Source of the DNA: Candidatus Methanophagaceae archaeon
GTDB lineage: Archaea > Halobacteriota > Syntropharchaeia > Alkanophagales > Methanospirareceae
Reading direction: 5' to 3'
DNA: 5,399 bases
Assembly: GCA_013374505.1 (NCBI GenBank)
Contig: QENJ01000295.1
Location: 1 to 5,399, forward strand
Position numbers and translations under genes: made by a program. The notes beneath the pieces are model-generated. The model had not been told where the DNA came from. It saw only the letters and a list, made by a program, of their open reading frames with translations, and did no database searches. This document shows, piece by piece, positions 1-4,239 of this stretch; the first letter of the stretch is position 1, and the number at the start of each line of letters is the position of its first letter.

Positions 1-272
1 TATGCGCGGAAGGCTATTACGTCTCGCTGCCTACGTCAATAGTGCGAAGCAAAACGATGAAGAAGGTCGCGAAGCGGACACCACTTTCGTATTTGTTTAC
101 CGAGACAGATGCACCTTATCTTTCGCCTAAAGAGGGGGAAAAGCGGAACGTGCCGCAGCACGTGAAGGTGGTGTACGAGGAGATAGCGCGACAACGGAAT
201 AGCGATATGGCTACTGTGAACGCAGCGATAGAAAGCAATTTCAAGCACGTATTTGGAATAGACTTGAAGTGA
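1..272 (+). CDS. TatD-family metal-dependent hydrolase, C-terminal part (left edge truncates it)
   Basis: This is the last 90 or so residues of a TatD-like hydrolase, a TIM-barrel amidohydrolase family with DNase or related phosphoesterase activity that acts in the cytoplasm. The reading frame is open from base 3, so the gene enters from outside the window and its true start is not visible; the GTG at 42 is internal. The key motif is the family's T-E-T-D-A-P-Y-L-S-P near the end of the barrel, whose Asp (codon 108-110) is a metal ligand in characterised TatD proteins. It is followed by the usual tail: N-V-P-Q-H, then a helix with V-Y-E-E-I-A, then an S-N-F-K-H-V-F end, matching the conserved N-x-x-x-x-F finish of the family. 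The remaining metal-binding His and Glu residues would lie upstream of the window. The gene stops with TGA and has no obvious partner downstream. Family assignment is firm; the substrate is unknown. Confidence 0.88.
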   Translation, partial: CAEGYYVSLPTSIVRSKTMKKVAKRTPLSYLFTETDAPYLSPKEGEKRNVPQHVKVVYEEIARQRNSDMATVNAAIESNFKHVFGIDLK

Positions 273-470
273 TGCAAAAGAGAGGAACCAAAAAATACGT
301 TGAGTTTTGTGGTATAAACCTTTAGCGTGGCTTAAAGCTGTGTTAAACAGCGTTTCGGATAGCTGGCAGGTATTTGTTTAGTAAACCACAAGATTACACA
401 GATTTTCACACAACCTTTCTTTTCCAAAGTAAGTTTGTTTTATTAGCTATGCAAATACCAGATATGAAAC

Positions 471-542
471 TGCCCCAGCTGGGAATCGAACCCAGATCTT
501 GGGCTCCGCAAGCCCAAGGGATGTCCTTTACCACACTGGGGC
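471..542 (-). tRNA. tRNA-Arg, anticodon GCG
   Basis: Read on the minus strand, 72 nt fold as a tRNA. The acceptor stem GCCCCAG/CTGGGGC is perfect over 7 bp, with discriminator A and no encoded CCA. The T arm is CTGGG, loop TTCGATT, CCCAG. The anticodon stem TGGGC/GCCCA holds the 7-nt loop TTGCGGA, giving anticodon GCG (arginine, codon CGC). The D loop has A14, the GG pair and an A just after it, the usual position of the arginine identity base A20. The variable loop is 4 nt. Odd points: the D stem has only two Watson-Crick pairs (positions 11-24 and 12-23) flanked by U-U and U-C mismatches, and the anticodon helix can extend to 7 bp. An AT-rich box (ACATATAAAAT) abuts the 5' end, too close to be a normal TATA element. 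No intron is seen. That it is a tRNA is strongly supported; the isotype is slightly less sure. Confidence 0.85.
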
Positions 543-584
543 ATTTTATATGTGACAACTCACTGATCAGACGCGGACATTTAC

Positions 585-647
585 AGAAACTTTGGTACGT
601 ACGGGAATACATTTTCATGAATGTAGCTAAGGGTAACAAAAGTTTCT
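585..647. repeat. 9-bp inverted repeat in the gap between tRNA and IS remnant
   Basis: AGAAACTTT at 585-593 is the exact reverse complement of AAAGTTTCT at 639-647, 45 nt apart. Between them is a smaller imperfect palindrome around TTCATGAA (about 608-623). The 156-bp AT-rich stretch 543-698 holds no convincing gene. The repeat could be a protein-binding site for the tRNA promoter region or chance in AT-rich DNA. Confidence 0.3.
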
Positions 648-698
648 TTATTTAGAAAAGAAGTTTGTTCATAAAAGTTTTTGCCGTATGATGGACAA

Positions 699-721
699 TG
701 TTGAGTCCTGATATTATTTCG
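699..721 (+). repeat. Left terminal inverted repeat of the IS remnant
   Basis: The repeat begins TGTTGAGTCC and ends ATTATTTCG, reading inward. It matches the right end (1203-1225, read on the minus strand) at 20 of 23 bases; the differences are at repeat positions 4, 11 and 14. It lies 27 bp beyond the end of the transposase frame. Confidence 0.75.
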
Positions 722-747
722 CTTACTATTCATAAGAGATTTCTTAT

Positions 748-1180
748 TCATAAACTTACCTCCTTTTCACTCCACTCGATGAACATTCCAAGCGTGTTCT
801 CACATCTCATTTTCCGAATAAAAGCCTCATTCTGAGTTTCAAAGTATTCCAGATCAAGTGCCCCCTGGACACGGTTATTGTACCACTCTGCAAACGCATA
901 AGCGGTATCAAACCTCCACCTATGTCTTCTGTACTCCTGAAACCACCGCTCGATCTTACCGTTCGTTTGCGGATTATTCCGCTTCTCATCATCGCTAAGA
1001 TGAGTTTTGGGTCTTCTTTTCTTATCAAGCATAGGTCCCTGTTTCCCTATAATACTGCACCAATTGCTGTATTCTTCTCCTTGAGACACCTTATATCGCT
1101 GCAACCAACTCTGTGCTTTCACCTTCGTTTATTACCTGCTCAACTGCCCATTCGATCTTTTTGTCTGTTAGCTTCGCCAT
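748..1180 (-). pseudogene. Broken DDE integrase-core transposase (IS481-like), internal deletion
   Basis: Starting at ATG 1178-1180, the first frame encodes an N-terminal helix-turn-helix region (M-A-K-L-T-D-K-K-I-E-W-A-V, later G-V-S-R-R-R-I-Q-Q-L-V). Codon 30 is TAA (1091-1093) where relatives are expected to have Tyr, after which the same frame continues sensibly to R-E-T-G-T-Y. The sense then shifts into another frame near 1035, giving the basic linker D-K-K-R-R-P-K. At about 975-985 the text jumps directly to N-P-Q-T-N-G-K-I-E-R-W-F, the end of the integrase core that carries the catalytic Glu (codon 949-951). The segment that should hold both catalytic Asp residues is absent. The C-terminus (Y-N-N-R, then G-A-L-D-L, G-M-F-I-E-W) is intact and ends with TGA. 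Length is about 140 codons against the 300 or more expected. A nonsense codon, a frameshift and a deletion together make it inactive. Confidence 0.85.
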
Positions 1181-1202
1181 AAGTTGAGGTGAAGTTTCTT
1201 GA

Positions 1203-1225
1203 CGAAATAATTTCGGGACTCTACA
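1203..1225 (-). repeat. Right terminal inverted repeat of the IS remnant
   Basis: Read inward on the minus strand this begins TGTAGAGTCC and ends ATTATTTCG, mirroring 699-721. It lies 22 bp upstream of the transposase start codon, a normal distance for this kind of element. Confidence 0.75.
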
Positions 1226-1253
1226 ATTTTAGTTGAATATTATGCTTTCTTGT

Positions 1254-1307
1254 GAATTTTGTGTTTAGATATTAGAATTTGTTTAGAATTTGGTGCTTAG
1301 GATTTAG
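1254..1307 (+). repeat. Imperfect AT-rich direct repeats upstream of the flavoprotein unit
   Basis: Three imperfect copies of a GAATTT(T/G)GTG(T/C)TTAG-like unit lie at 1254-1268, 1275-1286 (shortened) and 1286-1300, followed by a partial GATTTAG. They are in the roughly 200-bp non-coding leader between the IS remnant and the small membrane protein. They could be regulatory or simply replication-slippage DNA; nothing else in 1226-1429 is recognisable apart from a pyrimidine run near 1340-1355. Confidence 0.4.
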
Positions 1308-1414
1308 GAATTCTCGCAGCTAAGGCGGAAATGGCTATTGTCCTTTTTTCTTCTATTGCAACAATTGATGTTTATGGTGTCAAAAGGAAGACGGGATAAG
1401 GACGAGAAAGGGAT

Positions 1415-1419
1415 GGTGA
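1415..1419 (+). promoter_or_regulatory. Ribosome binding site GGTGA for the small membrane protein
   Basis: GGTGA, the typical archaeal Shine-Dalgarno core, sits 10 nt before the ATG at 1430. It supports real translation of the 35-codon frame. By contrast the oxidoreductase start at 1531 has no such site, which suggests that this one site serves both genes by translational coupling. Confidence 0.6.
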
Positions 1420-1429
1420 AAGCATCATT

Positions 1430-1537
1430 ATGAAGTTCCGCCACGACAAAGTAGATGTGATTCTCCTCGGTGTGATGGCGATTTCGGCAGTTATATTAGT
1501 AATGCTTGCCGCACTGGGCTACATAAAAACATGGTAA
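1430..1537 (+). CDS. Small single-span membrane protein (35 aa) coupled to the oxidoreductase
   Basis: A short frame from ATG 1430 to TAA 1535-1537. The protein begins with a charged cytoplasmic-looking stretch (M-K-F-R-H-D-K-V-D), continues with about 22 hydrophobic residues (from V-I-L-L-G-V-M-A to L-A-A-L-G-Y) and ends I-K-T-W. This is the shape of a single transmembrane helix with a short positive head. A GGTGA site 10 nt upstream supports the start. The stop overlaps the start of the GMC oxidoreductase in another frame (ATGGTAA shared, 1531-1537), a common archaeal arrangement for co-translated partners. I recognise no family. A role as membrane anchor or small regulatory subunit of the flavoprotein is inference from this coupling. 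The alternative is a leader peptide whose translation merely opens the downstream start. Confidence 0.6.
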   Translation: MKFRHDKVDVILLGVMAISAVILVMLAALGYIKTW

Positions 1538-2718
1538 TAGTAGTAGGTTCCGGTGCGGGTGGTGCAACAGTAGCAAAAGAACTGGCGGTTAAAGGTCTGC
1601 CGGTATTACTCCTGGAGAAAGGGCCGGACGTAGCGGATAAAGACGCATTCAAACACTATTCAAACGTGGATTCCGAAGTAAAAGTGATGAGAACTATCTG
1701 TTTAGGCGGAACTACCACAGTATCTGCGGGCAATGGGGTAAGATGCTTAGAAGAAGAATTAAGACTGCTTGGGATTGACCTGCGTGATGAGTTCGTGGCT
1801 GCCGAAAAAGAGCTTGGTGTGAGATGCCTACCGGGTTCTTTCTTTGGTAATGGCACAAAAACGATTATGACTGCTGCGGAACAGCTCGGCCTTAAAGTAG
1901 ATAAGATGCCAAAGTTTATTGACCCTGCGAAATGCAATAAAGACGGTAGATGTACCTCCGGCTACCCCGAAGGTGCAAAATGGACAGCACGCCGTTTTGT
2001 ACAGGACGCGGAAAGAGCGGGTGCAAGGATAAAAACGGGGCTGCCCGTGGATGAGGTAGTGGTGCGTAACGGGGCGGTGAAAGGCGTGAGCTGTGGCAGC
2101 AGGTTTTTCCAGGATGATACCGTTGTCCTTGCCGCCGGTGCTTTAGAGACTCCTCGATTATTGAACCGGCTTGGAATGCCTACTACACCTTTGTTCGTTG
2201 ACAGCTTCATAACATTAGGCGGGATTCTCAAAGGAATAGAGTTCAACAAGGAAGTACCCATGAATGCGGTCATAAAGCGTGCTGATTTTATCCTTGCGCC
2301 TCATTTCTCGGCGCAGCTCTTAGCGGCGATGCAGAAGCATGGTTTAAAGGCGGATTATGGTGACATACTGGGTATAATAATAAAGATAAAGGATGATGCC
2401 GTGGGCGAGGTAACAGAAAAAGTGGTGAAAGGCGTAACAAACAGGGATGCAGCTATCTTATCAGAAGGTGCTGCTATTGCGGGCGCTATATTAAAAGAAG
2501 CCGGTGTCGCTCCTTATACATTCGTGACCACGCCATTACGAGGTGCACACCCAGGAGGGACGGCAAAGATCGGTGTCGTGGTTGATAAAAATATGGAAAC
2601 TGAAGTGCATGGCCTATACGTGGCGGATGCTTCCGTGCTACCCTCGGCACCCGGTGCTCCGCCGATACTTACGATTGTTGCGTTGGCGAAGTACGTTTCG
2701 AGGATAATAGCGATGTGA
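1531..2718 (+). CDS. GMC-type FAD-dependent oxidoreductase, short archaeal form
   Basis: A 395-residue flavoprotein of the GMC (glucose-methanol-choline) oxidoreductase superfamily. Visible in order: Rossmann motif G6-S-G-A-G-G11 with acidic E29 at the end of the second strand (FAD ribose binding); the flavin-contact G59-G-T; a short Cys-containing stretch C135-x5-C141 before G-A-K-W; the second FAD motif with A-A-G203-A-L-E-T-P; and the C-terminal GMC domain with H340-P-G-G-T-A-K and Y-V-A-D366-A-S-V, ending in P-G-A-P-P-I-L-T-I. His340 is the likely catalytic base. The partner His/Asn of classical members is Pro377 here, which I believe is usual for this archaeal subfamily. It is shorter than the classical 500-600 residues, mainly in the substrate domain. 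The start at 1531 gives the expected M-V-I-V-V-G-S-G beginning; no ribosome site precedes it, and it overlaps the small membrane protein. The substrate is unknown. Confidence 0.88.
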   Translation: MVIVVGSGAGGATVAKELAVKGLPVLLLEKGPDVADKDAFKHYSNVDSEVKVMRTICLGGTTTVSAGNGVRCLEEELRLLGIDLRDEFVAAEKELGVRCLPGSFFGNGTKTIMTAAEQLGLKVDKMPKFIDPAKCNKDGRCTSGYPEGAKWTARRFVQDAERAGARIKTGLPVDEVVVRNGAVKGVSCGSRFFQDDTVVLAAGALETPRLLNRLGMPTTPLFVDSFITLGGILKGIEFNKEVPMNAVIKRADFILAPHFSAQLLAAMQKHGLKADYGDILGIIIKIKDDAVGEVTEKVVKGVTNRDAAILSEGAAIAGAILKEAGVAPYTFVTTPLRGAHPGGTAKIGVVVDKNMETEVHGLYVADASVLPSAPGAPPILTIVALAKYVSRIIAM

Positions 2719-2720
2719 AA

Positions 2721-2736
2721 TTTTAGCGCTTTTTTG
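2721..2736 (+). terminator. T-rich terminator after the oxidoreductase gene
   Basis: Three bases after the TGA come TTTT, the palindrome AGCGCT, and then a run of T (2730-2735). T-rich tracts just after the stop are typical archaeal termination signals. The gap to the convergent gene is only 57 bp and shows no comparable T-run for the opposite strand. Confidence 0.45.
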
Positions 2737-2775
2737 TACTAATACCAACTACCGTACCACCTAAACTCGTACCTG

Positions 2776-3870
2776 CTACATCTCAACGCCAATCGTGGCT
2801 TTCTCTAAGTACAGCACAATTCTGTCGTCGGGTTCCTTCGCACAAAAAAATAGCGCTACCGTTTCCGATGTTGCATTGACCGTGACATTATAAGGTGTGG
2901 CCAGGTTTTTAAGCGTCTTATTGAACCAATCCCCGCAAGCTTGGGAACAGCTTGAATTGACTGTTAAAGTCTGGTTAGGATAATAAAATGCGTCAGAAAC
3001 AAGTTCTCTGTTCAGCAGTCGCAATCTTATGAGCGTAGATCCTCTGGATACGGCGGGTATCTTTGTACCGGTCAGATTTACCAGTGTTAAGTTAATCCGC
3101 GTTGTGTTAGTTGATACATTCCGGAAGGTAACTGTAAAAGGACCATAGACTAACTCGCCGCCATCCTTCTGGCTCTTCAACACCGCACCGTTTTCGTACG
3201 TGATTTCCTGATTCGAGAAATACTGATAACTGCTTTTGTATCGGATAATGCCTGATGCGTCTGCGAGAGTTACATTTTCTGTGCAGTGATAATAATTAAT
3301 GCTTACGTTTATTAATTCAGGCGTTTCTTGGGGATTCTCGGTCTTCAATTCTGCACGGAACTGCACATAGCGATGCCCGTTAGACACTGTGTACAAATCC
3401 GATAGTGGAAACGAATTAGGGCCGTTCTCGGATTCTATACCATAGCATTTATACCACGCCGTGGCATTTGTCATGTTTGGAAACATGTCTGTTCTGACTT
3501 TCATTGTTACGCTTGTCTCTGGTGTGATATTCGTCACGTACCAGGAGATATTGCCATGCCATGTGGCATTATAATAAACGGTACGGTTACCGGTATCAAA
3601 ACCGATGTTGCCTGTGATATTAGTCATATTAGAAACAATGCAAGCCGAGACGCAAGGTGGCCCGTCAAGTGTGACGTTTCCCGCGATGACATTTACATCG
3701 CCATTCCACCCGGTCTCCGCAACACGGGTGATGTTCCAGTTATCTGACGGACTCATATTAAAAATGTCTATGCCCGTTGTTTTAGAACTGCCAACACCTT
3801 CTTCTGGTTCTATCACCTGCACGGTAATCTCACCTTCGTCCGGTAAAAAGCTTATTGTGCCGGATGCCAA
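2776..3870 (-). CDS. Ectodomain of a sequon-rich archaeal surface protein (distal part of an amber-split gene)
   Basis: About 364 residues, beta-rich and low in Lys, with 22 N-x-S/T glycosylation sequons and 7 Cys (including C-V-S-A-C and C-S-Q-A-C). This is the look of an archaeal extracellular or S-layer-associated glycoprotein. It has no signal peptide or membrane span. The only possible start after the upstream stop is TTG at 3868-3870, without a ribosome site. The frame is open further upstream to the TAG at 3931-3933, and that stretch (S-V-P-I-K-L, then L-A-S-G-T-I-S-F) reads as normal protein. It is in the same frame as the membrane-anchored protein 3931-4239. The simplest reading is one gene interrupted by an amber codon, since this part could not be exported or glycosylated alone. 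It ends with TAG at 2776-2778, convergent with the oxidoreductase. The family resembles uncharacterised archaeal surface proteins with an N-terminal anchor; the function is unknown. Confidence 0.65.
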   Translation of the reverse strand: MASGTISFLPDEGEITVQVIEPEEGVGSSKTTGIDIFNMSPSDNWNITRVAETGWNGDVNVIAGNVTLDGPPCVSACIVSNMTNITGNIGFDTGNRTVYYNATWHGNISWYVTNITPETSVTMKVRTDMFPNMTNATAWYKCYGIESENGPNSFPLSDLYTVSNGHRYVQFRAELKTENPQETPELINVSINYYHCTENVTLADASGIIRYKSSYQYFSNQEITYENGAVLKSQKDGGELVYGPFTVTFRNVSTNTTRINLTLVNLTGTKIPAVSRGSTLIRLRLLNRELVSDAFYYPNQTLTVNSSCSQACGDWFNKTLKNLATPYNVTVNATSETVALFFCAKEPDDRIVLYLEKATIGVEM

Positions 3871-3930
3871 CGGCAGCGCGATTGCAGAATCTTTAGTGGG
3901 TATCAGTTTAATGGGGACAGATTCGATTAA

Positions 3931-3933
3931 CTA
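3931..3933 (-). other. In-frame amber (TAG) codon splitting the surface-protein gene
   Basis: TAG is codon 103 when counted from ATG 4239. It is flanked by S-S-V-K-Q-D on one side and L-I-E-S-V-P-I-K on the other, with no frame change. The next in-frame stop is 386 codons from it. A possible hairpin GAATCT/AGATTC lies just downstream of the TAG on the minus strand, with a long loop. It may be a nonsense mutation, a sequencing error or a readthrough/pyrrolysine site. TAG also serves as the ordinary end of gyrA and of this gene, so wholesale recoding is unlikely. Confidence 0.6.
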
Positions 3934-4239
3934 GTCTTGTTTAACGGAAGAACGTATGGCGGTGCGCCGTTCGGATACTTCTGGCTTGCCGTCCAAATAT
4001 TCAAGAATACGCGTGTTTATGACTGTGTGCATCCAATTGATCGTAGAGTTCAAAACGGCAAAATCATCTGCCACTTCGGTAGAATGCTGGAATTCACATT
4101 CTTTCGTGGCTATCGGTGCGTTGACGGATAGATAAACAGTGAGTCCAGTAACAGCAATCGTGATGAGTATGACTGCTCCGATTGCAAAAGCTTGTGCATC
4201 CGTAGAAGCTGCGAACTGTCTTAAATATCTAAACCACAT
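3931..4239 (-). CDS. Membrane-anchored N-terminal part of archaeal surface protein (amber-split gene)
   Basis: A 102-residue protein from ATG 4239 to the TAG at 3931. A short basic head (M-W-F-R-Y-L-R-Q-F) is followed by D-A-Q-A-F and one hydrophobic helix at about residues 18-38 (I-G-A-V-I-L-I-T-I-A-V). The mature side contains K-E-C-E-F-Q-H-S, then V-A-D-D-F and one N-S-T sequon. This pilin-like anchor followed by an E-F-x-H-S-x-x-V-x-D-D-F stretch is the usual beginning of long uncharacterised archaeal surface proteins, so ending at 102 residues looks premature. The coding sense continues in frame after the TAG into 2776-3930. I prefer ATG 4239 over TTG 4248. Either start overlaps the end of gyrA (by 11 or 20 bp), so the gene is probably co-transcribed and translationally coupled with it. 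Anchor and outward orientation are well supported; the function is not known. Confidence 0.65.
   Translation of the reverse strand: MWFRYLRQFAASTDAQAFAIGAVILITIAVTGLTVYLSVNAPIATKECEFQHSTEVADDFAVLNSTINWMHTVINTRILEYLDGKPEVSERRTAIRSSVKQD

Larger units (their letters stand above)
699..1225 (-). mobile_element. Deleted insertion-sequence remnant with both ends kept
   Basis: A 527-bp element bounded by two inverted repeats (699-721 and 1203-1225) that contains a decayed transposase on the minus strand. The ends start TGT and match at 20 of 23 positions, which defines the element borders well. The transposase belongs to the DDE integrase-core type with an N-terminal helix-turn-helix (IS481-like architecture). 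A complete copy would be roughly twice as long, so about half of it has been lost from the middle. No clear target-site duplication is seen: the left flank ends GACAA and the right flank begins ATTTT. The insertion lies between the tRNA gene and the leader of the downstream flavoprotein unit and interrupts no recognisable gene. Because both ends survive it could still be moved in trans by a complete relative elsewhere in the genome, which is inference. Confidence 0.75.

Noticed and set aside
376..386. Small palindrome GTTTA-G-TAAAC as a terminator
   Set aside because: The loop is one base and no T-run follows; it is probably chance in AT-rich DNA.
543..553. TATA box for the tRNA gene
   Set aside because: The AT-rich ACATATAAAAT touches the first base of the mature tRNA, whereas an archaeal TATA element should lie about 25 bp before the transcription start.
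374..655. Open frames on both strands across 374-655
   Set aside because: They run straight through the tRNA gene and AT-rich spacer, and the translations resemble no protein; they are chance frames.
922..1182. Plus-strand frame opposite the transposase remnant
   Set aside because: It is antisense to a recognisable transposase, is Leu/Pro-rich, and has no ribosome site.
3931..3933. Genome-wide reassignment of TAG to pyrrolysine
   Set aside because: TAG also ends gyrA (4229-4231), where reading through gives about 45 codons of protein-unlike sequence, and it ends the surface protein (2776-2778), where further TAGs follow closely. Only site-specific readthrough remains possible.
3556..3934. 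Plus-strand frames opposite the surface-protein gene
   Set aside because: They are antisense to the sequon-rich frame, lack start signals, and have no recognisable motifs.
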